A DNA stretch of 64,000 nucleotides, taken from positions 1 through 64,000 of the forward strand of contig JAGYHI010000001.1 of the NCBI GenBank assembly GCA_018457335.1, written 5' to 3'. Shown piece after piece: positions 54,140 to 64,000 of this stretch. The notes under the pieces were generated by a model, which saw only the letters and a list, made by a program, of their open reading frames with translations, had not been told where the DNA came from and did not search any database. The stretch comes from Candidatus Altimarinota bacterium. GTDB lineage: Bacteria > Patescibacteria > JAEDAM01 > BD1-5 > UBA2023. The translations under genes and the position numbers were made by a program. Every line of letters begins with the position of its first letter. The stretch's first letter is position 1.

Positions 54140-54277
54140 GGACAAACTATCGCCTTTGATGTTTGCTTATAACATTGTGACACAATTTACTTAAATCTAA
54201 AAAGTGGCTGGCAAAAATAGTTTGCCCTATCCTAGATTTAAGGTAAATAAAAAACTGTCACGGGATTTGTTATAAGC
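54140..54277 (-). ncRNA. candidate structured RNA with possible pseudoknot, copy 2
   Basis: Mirror of 14623-14760, with the same nested stems and loop-to-downstream complementarity. Confidence 0.58.
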
Positions 54278-54313
54278 ATTTTTATTATAAAAATATTTTA
54301 GAAAAGTCAAAAG

Positions 54314-54345
54314 AAAATCCCTTTCAAAATTGTGAAAGGGATTTT
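54314..54345 (-). terminator. terminator, copy 2
   Basis: Mirror of 14555-14586. Confidence 0.85.
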
Positions 54346-54439
54346 TAGGGGTTAAATTTATGCAACCATATCTTGAAATTGCTCATAATTTGTAATTTTC
54401 ATTGCCAAATTGACTCTTATTATCTTCTCTACAAAAAAA

Positions 54440-54877
54440 CTACACTGTATTTTGTTGTACTTCTCATTGGTGTGCATATAATTGACTACTGGTAATTTCA
54501 TTTACTATTTTCATTGCGTAAACAGGTTTTTGCTCAGCAGAAATATCTGGATTTTCATCAATCTTTTTAAATGCTGTTGAAATTAATTTATCCACATTTT
54601 TTCCAAATACATCTCGTACCACCGAAAGAACTCTAACCTTATCAAAAGGTGTTTTTAAAATTTCAGCAACCACCGCCCGAATCTTATTTTGTTTATCTTG
54701 AGGAATTTCATTGGAATTATCTATTTGAGAGAAAATTTTTTCATAAACATCACTTACAGCCCCTGCTGCTTGCTTAAGCGAATCTGGAAATTCAGAAAAA
54801 TTAGACTTTCCATTTGGTATTTTTTCTATATTTTCACTCGGACCACTTCCCATTTTTTGTTGAAAAAGTATTTGCAT
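54440..54877 (-). CDS. small helical protein, copy 2
   Basis: Identical to the gene at 14023-14460; 145 residues, TAG stop. Family unknown. Confidence 0.58.
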
Positions 54878-54912
54878 ATTTGTATAAAATTAAAAATAGA
54901 CTATATATAGAA

Positions 54913-54941
54913 AGTATAGCCTATTTTTGTTTTTTTGTCAA
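54913..54941 (-). promoter_or_regulatory. sigma-70-type promoter, copy 2
   Basis: Mirror of 13959-13987 (TTGACA-17-TATACT). Confidence 0.72.
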
Positions 54942-54988
54942 AAGGAAAATGATTTTTTAGAGAAAAATAGTTTGACAAATGTGAGATT

Positions 54989-55318
54989 TTATTCGCAACC
55001 ACCAGCACAGCCGTCGCACGAGCCAGAAGCACATCACATCATATCCCCTTCTTCATCGCCGAGAATCGAGAGAAACATCGACTTGATTTCTTCATATTCA
55101 GGGATTTCTCCTTCGAAAATCATATCTTTAAAATCGATACTTTCTTCTTCGATAGCAAGGGCTGGATTTTGAGTGACACCGACTTCCATTTTGTAGGCTT
55201 CGTCGTCAGTTTTTTCGACTTTTACTGCATCGTCGAGAGCAAGTTCGACAAGAGATTTTTGTACGAGTCCTTCAAGGGTTTCGAGTTCTTTTCCAGAACC
55301 AATAAGTTTTATAATCAT
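54989..55318 (-). CDS. thioredoxin-fold protein lacking CxxC, copy 2
   Basis: Identical to the gene at 13582-13911; the Cys-rich tail lies beyond a TGA read as Gly. Confidence 0.63.
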
Positions 55319-55333
55319 AAGAATTTTGTTAAG

Positions 55334-55361
55334 AAAAAAGGTCTACAAATGCAGACCTTTT
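55334..55361 (-). terminator. rplY terminator, copy 2
   Basis: Mirror of 13539-13566. Confidence 0.85.
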
Positions 55362-55378
55362 AAAAATTAATAGTAGAA

Positions 55379-56005
55379 TTATTCAGCCGCTTCTACTGAA
55401 GCTTCTTCTCCAGAAGCTTCTTCTGTAGTAGCTTCCTCTTCAGTTTCTACTGGAGCCTCTTCTTCGACGACTTTGATTTCAGTTGCATTCACTACAGCTT
55501 CTTCACCGTCATTTACGATAGTGATACCTTTTGGCGCCTTGATGGCAGATACATGAAGTGTATCACCAATTTGAAGTGATGAAATATCAACTTCGATAGC
55601 ATCAACAAGATCAGCAGGCAGACATTTCACGGTAAGTTCATTCAAAATTTGAGAAACTTGACCACCTTCAAGTACTGCTGGTGCATCACCAACAAGAGTA
55701 ATTGGAGTTTCAACTTCGATTTCTTGCTTCATATCTACATTGATAAAGTCGAGATGAAGAAAATCACCAGTCACTGGATGTCGTTGTGCATCTTGCACGA
55801 GGACATTATATTTTTTCTTGTCTACATTGAGTGTGATGATCTGAGATTGACCAGTTTCACGGTAGACTTTTATAAATTCAGAAATCCCGACAGTAACCAT
55901 TGTCGAAGGGACATCCTTACCATACAAAACACCAGGAATCACACGACCGCTTCGTCGAGTAGTTCGAGCATCTTCTGTACGGATCTTTGCTTCGAGAGAG
56001 TACAT
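55379..56005 (-). CDS. rplY: 50S ribosomal protein bL25, copy 2
   Basis: Identical to the gene at 12895-13521; L25 and CTC domains with an acidic tail. Confidence 0.93.
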   Translation of the reverse strand: MYSLEAKIRTEDARTTRRSGRVIPGVLYGKDVPSTMVTVGISEFIKVYRETGQSQIITLNVDKKKYNVLVQDAQRHPVTGDFLHLDFINVDMKQEIEVETPITLVGDAPAVLEGGQVSQILNELTVKCLPADLVDAIEVDISSLQIGDTLHVSAIKAPKGITIVNDGEEAVVNATEIKVVEEEAPVETEEEATTEEASGEEASVEAAE

Positions 56006-56035
56006 AAAAATGAAAATAAGAAATAAAGCCCGCTA

Positions 56036-56063
56036 AGTATAAAAGAAAAATTAAAAAAAGCAA
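56036..56063 (-). promoter_or_regulatory. rplY promoter, copy 2
   Basis: Mirror of 12837-12864. Confidence 0.55.
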
Positions 56064-56081
56064 ATTATTTTCACATAAAAA

Positions 56082-57623
56082 TTACATGTCTGAAATTTCT
56101 TGTAAATATTCAAAAACTTTCTCATAAGTATCCGTATTTTTCATATCTATACCATACTTTTGTAAAATCTCAATCGGTGCAAGCGAGTTTCCAAGGCTAT
56201 AAAATTCTTGTATTTGCTCAGGAGAAATTTCTCATTTTTTATATTTCAAAAAAATACTCACCGCAGAAATCGCTCCGAAAATATAAGAATAGCAGTAAAA
56301 TGGATTATAAAAAATATGTCCGATTTGAGTCCAATAATTTGGATTTCACTCCTGTCATGAAACTTTTTTTGATTCTTTTTTCCATATTTCTGAAAAATCA
56401 TACTTTTCATACTTTACACTTTTATGCGCTTCTATTTCAAATAAAGTAATTTGTAATTGATAAAAAATCGCAGTAAAAAGTGAGTTTGTAAAATATTTTT
56501 TGGCTTCCTTATTTTCTGAAAAGTTTTGATCAAAAAAGAAAATCTCACTCAAAATCGAAGCCGTCTCAGCCACACAAAAAGGTGTATGGTAAACAGGTGC
56601 CTTTTGGATCTGGGAAAAAGTCCCATGAAGCGCATGTCACATTTCATGAACAAGGGTAAATACACTCGAGATATTTTCATGATACTGCAAAAGCGTAAAT
56701 GATGGTGTATTATACTGGTAACTTGTAAAGGCTCATGGAAATTTATTTTCAGCCACCTGTGAATCTACTTGTCCTCATAAAAGTATTTTTTTAGCCGTTT
56801 TTCTCATTTCAAATAGAGAAAAAGTTTGTGTATATTTTTTAACAATTTCTTCAAGAGGGTATTTCTGGGGTTCAATGGATTCAGATGAGTTTTTTTGAAA
56901 CTCTTGATAAATGGGGATATACTTTTGTACTACTTTTAGGAAAAAATCTACAAAATCATCTGGCAATTGTTCTTGAATATTTCTTACTGCGAGTGGATTT
57001 TCGCTGTATCCTCATTCTTTTCATTCGTTTTGCCAAACAAGGCAGAGTTTTTTATAAAGGTCAGATATTTGCTGGGTTTTTTCTTCGTCAGTATTTGCTG
57101 AGTTTTGCACTTTTTGATACTCTACTCGGATTTTTTCCACATTCATACTTTTCATACTTTTATCTTTTTTCTTGATTTTTTCCTTTAAATGTGGAAGATT
57201 TCGAATAATTGATTTGATATCATTTTTATAAGGCAGAAGTTTTTCTTCTTGGAAAAATTTTTTGAGTTTTTCTTCTCAGATTGCTACCCATCAAGCCTCT
57301 ATAAAATCCAGCCCCTGTATATATTTTTCATATTGGATACGAATTTCTTCATATTTTTGAGCGATTTTTTGATCACTCATATCCTGCATACTCCGATAGT
57401 AGAGATAATACATTGGCTTTTCTAAAATCTGAATCATTTGTGAATAATCTTCATAAAATTGGAGTACTTCATAAAAAGTATGAAAAGTATGAAATAAGTT
57501 TTTATAGGTTTTTTTAAAAGATTTATACAGCTTTTTTCACATTTCTAAATCGCTCAAAAATCTCTCATCCTCTATGTCAGAATAAAAGTATTTTTCAAGT
57601 TGCCAAATAAGTGGAGTTTTCAT
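56082..57623 (-). CDS. M3 family oligoendopeptidase, copy 2
   Basis: Identical to the gene at 11277-12818, with HEMGH at residues 326-330 whose Gly is TGA. Confidence 0.9.
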
Positions 57624-57626
57624 ATA

Positions 57627-58238
57627 TTATGACTTATCGCCAAGACGTAAAAACTTTTTAAGGACATCACGCGTCGCAAGTACATCTCACATCGCTGTAT
57701 GCGCCTCATAATCTCATCGGATTTTTAAAATATCTTTTAATCCACCCGGCTTTGAAAGACTTGTACTCTCAAATACAAGTGGCTTTCCAGTATAGCGAGC
57801 AACAGCATTGTGTTCATTAGCGATAGATTTCGTATCAAGAATATCATTTCCTAATCGCATAAAAAGTGATTCGTAGCCTGCCAAATAAAAAATACTTTGG
57901 AGAAACGAAATATCAGCCGTCACATATTGTCCGACCAAGATAGGTTTTTGATCAAGATCAAAATATGTATCCAAAAACACCTGAAATTCTTCACAAAACT
58001 GCTCATAAGAATTTCCAGATGCAATCCTATCAAGTGTAAATCCATTATATTCAAGAGCTTCTGGTTCAATAATAATATTTGCTGGCGGACAAAGATCCAT
58101 CAAAAATTCATCGACGATTTCAAATTTTACATCCATGACGACCGCTCAAACTTCGATAACACCATGTTTAAAAGGATTTAAACCGGTCATTTCTAGGTCA
58201 ATAAGAAGATATGTACCATTTTTTACTTGATTTTTCAC
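57627..58238 (-). CDS. DEDDh 3'-5' exonuclease, copy 2
   Basis: Identical to the gene at 10662-11273; GTG start; DLEMTGL and H-x4-D motifs. Confidence 0.82.
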
Positions 58239-58263
58239 AAAAAAAGACTACATTAAGAGATAA

Positions 58264-58280
58264 TTGAAAATTATTTTCAA
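58264..58280. promoter_or_regulatory. 17-bp palindrome, copy 2
   Basis: Mirror of 10620-10636, in the gap between the exonuclease and rlmE copies. Confidence 0.4.
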
Positions 58281-58326
58281 AGAAATTTCGTACATAATAT
58301 TTATATTTTTATTTTTGTCAAAACAT

Positions 58327-58929
58327 ATGCCAAAACATTATCAAGTAAATGATAAATATGCCCAGCAAGCAAGGAAACTTGGATACCGTGCACGAAGTGC
58401 TTTTAAACTTTTAGAACTCCAAGATCGCTACAATCTCATCAAAAAAGATATGAATGTGCTCGATGTATGAGCGGCACCGGGAAGTTTTTTGCAAGTCATC
58501 GCAAAAATCATCTGACAAAATGGAAAATGCGTGGGAATTGATATTCAAAAAATTGATAAAAATTTTGGTTTTCCAAATATTCACCTGCTCCAAGAAGATA
58601 TTTTTGAATTTGAAAAGGTGTCAAAATTTCTCGAAGGTTTAGATATTGAGCAGTTTGACCTCATCACTTCTGATATCGCCCCAAAAACCACAGGTATGAC
58701 CGGAGTCGACCAATATCGATCGGTCGAGCTTAATTTGGCTATTTTAGAAGTGGCGAAAAAATTCTTAAAAAAAGACGGAAATCTCGTCTTGAAAGTCTTT
58801 GTTGGGGAGGATATTCAAGATCTCATCTGACCAGTCAAACAAAATTTTACAAAACTTTCACGATGTAAACCAAAAGCCTGTCGTGATCGAAGTTTTGAGG
58901 AGTACTTTATTTGTCAAAAGAAAAAATAA
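58327..58929 (+). CDS. rlmE: 23S rRNA U2552 methyltransferase, copy 2
   Basis: Identical to the gene at 9971-10573; GAAPGS SAM loop and K-D-K-E catalytic set; TAA overlaps the ATPase start. Confidence 0.9.
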
Positions 58930-59606
58930 TGTTCAAAAAATCGCCTCACATCTCGATGCGAAATGTATCTTTTGTCTACAAAAAATCATCTCAGCATATA
59001 ATAAAAGATTTTTCTCTCGAAATCCCAAGCGAAAGCCTCGTGCGGCTCACCGGACCATCTGGAAGCGGAAAAACTACTTTTCTCGAACTTGTCGGAGGTA
59101 TTATCTTTCCGACTAAATGAAATATAAAAATTTGAGAAGCGGATTCGAAAGATATTGCAAAATCTCGATTTTCTCTTTTTGGATATAGTTTTGTTGATGC
59201 GGATTTTTTTGAAAATATGAGCGTACGGGACAATATACTCATGCCAGCAAGCATCATGAAAGTGGAAATCGATATGAAATGGTACCAAAAACTCATCTGA
59301 GAAATCGGGCTCAAAAAATACGAAAACAAACTCGTCTGAAACCTCTCAGCAGGACAAAGAGAGCGAGTCAATCTCGTACGATCCATGATACATAAACCAA
59401 AAATATTGATACTTGACGAACCGGGATCTCACTTGAATACATCACTAGTATGAAAAATCATACAAATCATACTTGACTATCAAAAGCAAGAAAAAGCGAC
59501 TATTTTTATTTCAAGCCATCAGGATCTCCCAAAATTACAGTTTACTACTTCCCTTTCTTTTTATGAAGATTATACCATTTCTACTGAGACAAATCCAGAG
59601 TCATAA
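58929..59606 (+). CDS. ABC transporter ATP-binding protein, copy 2
   Basis: Identical to the gene at 9294-9971; Walker A at residues 42-50, LSAGQ signature, no Q-loop Gln. Confidence 0.86.
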
Positions 59607-60774
59607 AATAAAAAGTATCAGTTTTGTGTTTGTGATTTTGCTGACACTCTTTTTATGATATGGTATTATTTGGATGTATCAAAATATGTCATCAGCGGTT
59701 TCATATTATTCAAGTATAAATATTTGAGACCCAAAACGCGTAAAAATATCAAGTGGTGGAAATATTTTCGCTTTTCTTTCGAAAGGTGTCTCTGGACTCT
59801 CAGATGAAACACTTAAAAAAATATCAAATGATTCGCGATTCGAAGATATAAAAACTTTCACTCTTATCCAGTATCCAGTCACTGGAGATTTTTCTATTTT
59901 TTCTTTTTGATTGGAGAGTGATATACCTGTTTTTGCTATTTCTGGTGACACTCCACTTGGCAAGAAATGAGTCGGAATATCTCAAAAAATGCTCGAATAC
60001 TACAATTTGCAGTTTGCTGGAAGTTTGCCAATTTTTCCAAAAATTGATAAAAAATTTATCAAAGGAAGGAAGGTTGTCATCACAGTTGGAAAATCAAAAC
60101 TCTTCAATCTTGATGGGAAAAAGCCAGCAAAACCAATCGAGACACAAATCACTGACATCAGTCCAGACTACCCAGGATTTGGCGTGGTGCTCCCGAAAAA
60201 AATCCTAGAAAGCCGACTCAAATCTATAGGACTCTCACTTTGAAACCCTTTTAAAGTCGTAGCAAAAATCAAAAATCTAAACAATATAGAAAATTTAAAA
60301 AAAGACTATAAGGGCCTCAATATCACTTTTGATCAGGATGCTATAAAAGAAAATGAAAAACGACTTCAAACTTTACAACTCATATTTTGAGCCACTTTTC
60401 TTGCGATAATTTGTGTAGTATGAACAATCATACTTTTTCTACTTGGAAGTATTTTACGAGAAATAAAGCATATTTATCGCCTTATTTACCGACTTTGAAT
60501 TTTTAATCTTCGATCCATTTTTTTGACGCTTTGAGAACTCATCTTCTTGACTTGTATCGCTGGAATTATCGGATATTTTCTTAATATTTTTATTTTTTCT
60601 TACTTTTCAAAGCTAGCAACTGCTTTTTTCCCAACTCAATGAATTCTTTTTCCAATTATCGTACCAAACACTATACAACTCTTTTTTTATATAGCAACTT
60701 GCATAGTTATGCTTATTAGTATTTTATTCTACTATAATCAATCACAATTTAAGGAATTAAAAAAATGCAAATAA
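59563..60774 (+). CDS. ABC transporter permease, FtsX/MacB/LolC-like, copy 2
   Basis: Identical to the gene at 8126-9337; 1+3 membrane helices around an outer domain; overlaps the ATPase gene by 44 nt. Confidence 0.73.
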
Positions 60775-60804
60775 AAAATTCCCTCCAAAAAATGAAGAGA
60801 ATTT
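60771..60804. terminator. bidirectional terminator, copy 2
   Basis: Mirror of 8096-8129. Confidence 0.6.
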
Positions 60805-60827
60805 AAAAGCAATCTACAACAGTGAGA

Positions 60828-61256
60828 TTATGATGACTGGATTTGTCGTAAAATCGAATCAACTTGTGAAGAGGAAATATTCCCTTCTACAAGAAGTGTA
60901 CCAGCATCAATTTGCGTATAAAATCGTGGTAAATCCGATTGGATACGCAATTCGATATTTTGTGGGTCACTTTCTCGAAAGAAAGAAACTTTGACCCCAT
61001 TTTTTTGGTACACAACCCCCTCAGAAAGTGAGAGTTTTTTATTTGTTATCACTAGTGTGTGACCACTGGCAAATCCAGTTTCATCACCACCCCAATACTG
61101 TTTTTGTGCCCATACAATCGGTGGTGTTTTTGGCTTTGGCATCTTTTCTGCATCAGCCGAAAAATAATCACGCGATATATAAAAACAAGACAGTACACAA
61201 AGTGTGATTATTGCCTGAAACCATTGAGACGCCACCTTATAACGATTTTTCATCAT
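60828..61256 (-). CDS. small membrane-anchored or secreted protein, copy 2
   Basis: Identical to the gene at 7644-8072; 142 residues, N-terminal hydrophobic helix. Family unknown. Confidence 0.63.
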   Translation of the reverse strand: MMKNRYKVASQWFQAIITLCVLSCFYISRDYFSADAEKMPKPKTPPIVWAQKQYWGGDETGFASGHTLVITNKKLSLSEGVVYQKNGVKVSFFRESDPQNIELRIQSDLPRFYTQIDAGTLLVEGNISSSQVDSILRQIQSS

Positions 61257-61307
61257 ACAAAGTAAATTTATAATATAAAGCGAACTCTTTACAAAAAGAA
61301 CATATAC

Positions 61308-61336
61308 ATTATAATATATTTTATATGATTTGTCAA
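61308..61336 (-). promoter_or_regulatory. consensus sigma-70 promoter, copy 2
   Basis: Mirror of 7564-7592 (TTGACA-17-TATAAT). Confidence 0.83.
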
Positions 61337-61522
61337 GACTTTTACATAAAAAAATAAAAATGTCAAGAAACAGTCTATTTCTTAATAAAATATATAAATC
61401 ATTTGTCAAGTAGAAATACAATAAAATAAATAATATCACTGGATTTTTTGGAAGTTTTTCATATATTATTTGTAATATCAAAAAATAAAAAAATTCTCAA
61501 TTATTAATTTTTAATTAATCTC

Positions 61523-63148
61523 ATGTCTCTCCATCTCTACAACTCTCTCACTCGCGAAGTCGAGCGCTTCAAACCACTTTCACAAGAAAAAGTAAAAGTC
61601 TATTACTGTGGGCCGACACCGTATAATTTTGCACATATCGGAAATTTACGAGCCTATCTTTTCGAGGATTTAATTGTACGAACACTCCGCTTTCTTGGTT
61701 ATAAAGTCGAAACTGGGATGAATATTACCGATATCGATGATAAAACTATTCGCGACAGTCAAAAATTTTGAGAAAATCTCAAAGAATTTACTGAGAAATA
61801 CAGCAAGGAATTTCTCAAAGATCTCGATATGCTTCATGTAAATAGAGCCGATACTATCAAGCCTATTTCTCTTTTGATCGAGGAAATGTGAGAAATTATC
61901 CAAGGACTCCTCGATAAAGGATTTGCGTATATAGCCGACGATGGAAGTATTTATTATCGAGTCGCGAAATTTAAGGATTATGGAAAACTGGCTAACCTCG
62001 ATGTAAAAGGTATGATTTCGAGTGTACGAATCGATAATGATGAATACGAAAAAGATGAAATCGCTGATTTTGCGCTCTGGAAAGCCTACAACCCAGAAAA
62101 AGATGGAGAAAATTTTTGGGAGATAGATTTGGAAGTAAATGAGGAAAATTGTCAGTTAAAAACTCCAAAAACTGTCATTCCGGACTGCGATCCGGAATCT
62201 AATGCAGGACTATGTAATAATTCCTTAGAAAGAGATCCTGAAACAAGTTCAGGATGACAAAAGGGGGCACTAGAATGACAAAAACAAACATCGCTATTTT
62301 CAGTCAAAATCAAAGGGAGACCGGGTTGGCATATCGAGTGTAGCGCTTGTAATCATCATATTTTTGGTGATCAAATCGACATTCACATGGGTGGAATCGA
62401 CAATCTTTTTCCACACCACCAAAATGAAATCGCACAAAGCGAAGCCTTTACTGGAAAACAATTTTCAAAATACTGGCTTCACGGTGGACATCTCCTTGTG
62501 GATAATAAAAAAATGGCAAAATCAGCCGGAAATTTTTTCACACTTCGTGACATCATCGAAAAAAATGCAAACTTCCCTGCCGAATTCGTCTGTCGTGGCT
62601 TTCGACTCCTCAATTTACAAAATAAATATCGAGAAAATTTTAACTTCACACAAAGTCGCCTCGATGCTGGTATAAAAACGATTCAAGGTTTTGATGAGAC
62701 TTTTAAAAAAATTGCTCGCTACAAAGGTTTTGAAAATGTTTCGCATACAATTTCTCGAGATTTTCGAGATGTGCTCCAAGGTGCGATGCAGGAATTTGTC
62801 GGGCACCTCGAAAATGATTTCGATAGCAATCTCGCTCTGACAGTGATTTTCACCTTTCAAAAAACCATCAATGCTGGAATGGATGAGAATACTTACTCAC
62901 AAGCAGAAATCGATGCGATAAAAGATTTCTTAAAAAATATCGATGAAGTGCTCGGAATTTTTGATTTTTCTCTCCTTGATAAGAATGAAGAAATCCCACA
63001 AGAAATCCAAGAACTCGCCGAAAAACGAGCCCAAGCAAAACAAGAGAAAGACTGGAATACTGCTGATAGTATCCGTGATACACTCACGGATAAAGGCTGG
63101 AAAATGATAGACGAGGCGGGTGGAAAATGGAGTGTGGAGAAAATGTAA
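61523..63148 (+). CDS. cysS: cysteinyl-tRNA synthetase with repeat-encoded insert, copy 2
   Basis: Identical to the gene at 5752-7377, including the palindromic insert at 62173-62279 and the KMAKS loop. Confidence 0.92.
62173..62279. repeat. REP-like repeat pair in cysS, copy 2
   Basis: Mirror of 6621-6727. Here it reads in the coding direction: GTCATTCCGGACTGCGATCC, a spacer, then GATCCTGAAACAAGTTCAGG and ATGAC. Confidence 0.85.
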
Positions 63149-63162
63149 AATTTAAAAAAATG

Positions 63163-63195
63163 TAAAAAAATCTCTCCAAATGGAGAGATTTTTTT
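63163..63195. terminator. bidirectional terminator, cysS / DUF805, copy 2
   Basis: Mirror of 5705-5737. Confidence 0.88.
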
Positions 63196-63748
63196 ACCCA
63201 AGAAGTCAAGGTTTATAATATCGGTCTTCACCATAATCGTTTGGTCATTGGGTGCCAGGAGCAAAAAGAAGATATAAAACAAATAATCCGGATATAATCT
63301 GAAAAACTAAAAGAATATAGTATAGTACATCGGAAGCCCCTCAGATCAGAAATGAAAATACCATTTTTGGATCTATCATAAATAAAATCAACATTATAAT
63401 ATTGACAACTTCTCGGAAAACGGGAAACAAAATCACAAGATATTCAATTTTTCGATTTTCTTTTCCCATATCATGCATTCGTTTTCGTACGATTTTTGGA
63501 ACGAGAAATATTTCAAAAAGGAGAAGTAAACTATACATAATAAGCGACATAATCATAACTGATGTGACATTTGCCTTGGCAACCACACTAGTATAACTCA
63601 ATCATCCTCACAATAATATCATTATAAGTCCGATAAGTATCGGAATACAAAGCATTCGGTAAAAAAAGAGTACTCGACGAATACGGTTTTCTTTTCCGAA
63701 AAGCCAATATTTTTCCTTATAGGAAATAGTAGTATCAAAAATTTTCAT
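63194..63748 (-). CDS. DUF805 family membrane protein, copy 2
   Basis: Identical to the gene at 5152-5706; 184 residues with four TGA-Gly codons and a PGTQGPNDYG end motif. Confidence 0.83.
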
Positions 63749-63768
63749 ACGAAAAAATTAAAAAATAA

Positions 63769-63836
63769 AACAATATTTTTTCTTGAAGATAAAATATTGT
63801 TAATAAGTATACCGTTTTTTTTTTTTTTTTTTTCAA
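63769..63836 (-). promoter_or_regulatory. DUF805 promoter with poly-A spacer and leader inverted repeat, copy 2
   Basis: Mirror of 5064-5131. The homopolymer is again exactly 19 (as T on the plus strand). Confidence 0.5.
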
Positions 63837-63879
63837 ATGAATGTTTACTATTATTTTTCTACAAAAATCAAAAATCTGA

Positions 63880-63941
63880 AAAAACTCTTACAAAATGTAG
63901 GAGTTTTTATTTGCTTTTTTTGGCTTTTTCACTACTATAAG
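63880..63941. promoter_or_regulatory. stem-loop and possible argS promoter, copy 2
   Basis: Stem-loop at 63880-63908, TTGCTT at 63911-63916 and TATAAG at 63936-63941; mirror of 4959-5020. Confidence 0.4.
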
Positions 63942-63975
63942 AGAGATAAATTTTACTTTTATTTTTTGTATTTTT

Positions 63976-64000
63976 ATGTCTTCTTTTCATTCAATTCTTC
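63976..64000 (+). CDS. argS: arginyl-tRNA synthetase, 5' end only, copy 2
   Basis: The first eight codons (MSSFHSIL) of argS, identical to the start of the gene at 3167-4924, cut by the window edge. This shows that the inverted repeat continues into argS. Confidence 0.85.

Larger units (their letters stand above)
34682..64000 (-). repeat. giant inverted repeat, right arm
   Basis: Reverse-complement copy of the left arm. It reaches the last base of the window, so it may continue. Genes below in this arm are identical to their left-arm partners and are probably not a second genomic copy. Confidence 0.97.

Noticed and set aside
1..64000. tRNA, rRNA, tmRNA, RNase P RNA, transposase or retron genes
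   Set aside because: I looked for their characteristic motifs and saw none. Short or divergent tRNAs could be missed by eye.

Overview
The window comes from a bacterium that reads UGA as glycine (genetic code 25). The best-fitting group is Candidatus Gracilibacteria (BD1-5), with Absconditabacteria (SR1) as the alternative. In-frame TGA codons fall on invariant glycines: DPDRE-G-EAIAWHL in TopA, HEM-G-H in the M3 peptidase, PKR-G-DVVV in signal peptidase, VR-G-EVVM in DNA ligase and KPL-G-LSS in TruB. One protein with two homologous units has TGA in one unit where the other has GGC. CGA clearly encodes arginine (SecA helicase motif VI), which argues against the Absconditabacterales lineages thought to have reassigned CGA. 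Genes are AT-rich, tightly packed, usually end in TAA, and mostly start after U-rich leaders without a Shine-Dalgarno. Standard-code ORF calling splits most genes at TGA, so coordinates here are given with TGA read as Gly.

The dominant structure is a giant inverted repeat. Position x on one strand matches 68900-x on the other, so 4900-34218 and 34682-64000 are reverse complements. Every reading frame I compared is identical. The two arms flank a 463-bp single-copy loop (34219-34681), and the symmetry runs to the right edge of the window. Housekeeping genes such as secA, ligA, topA, cysS and tig therefore occur twice. A fold-back chimera or misassembly (for example from multiple displacement amplification or a fold-back long read) is the most economical explanation. 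The left arm, continuous with single-copy DNA at 1-4899, is probably the genuine one.

Layout of the unique left end (1-4924, minus strand): argS, an exported SLH/PKD/Ca-binding-repeat protein and a DUF58 protein form one run.

Layout of the arm, left to right: a DUF805 membrane protein; cysS with an inserted palindromic repeat; a small membrane-anchored protein; rlmE, an ABC ATPase and a permease (minus strand); a DEDDh exonuclease, an M3 oligopeptidase, rplY, a thioredoxin-fold protein that has lost its CxxC, an unknown protein, a structured RNA candidate and a 4-TM protein (plus strand); ligA (minus strand); tig; a small membrane protein with a complex leader (minus strand); secA with an in-frame duplication of the preprotein-binding region, then lepB and truB; a small secreted protein; a three-gene surface operon (S74 fibre-like protein, DUF285 repeat protein, exported 572-aa protein; minus strand); topA; and a lysine-rich protein at the fold-back point.

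Functionally the window covers translation (argS, cysS, rplY, truB, rlmE), DNA topology and repair (topA, ligA), protein export and folding (secA, lepB, tig), and a substantial investment in surface proteins, in keeping with a host-associated or epibiotic lifestyle. I saw no rRNA, tRNA, CRISPR array, transposase or phage structural cluster.
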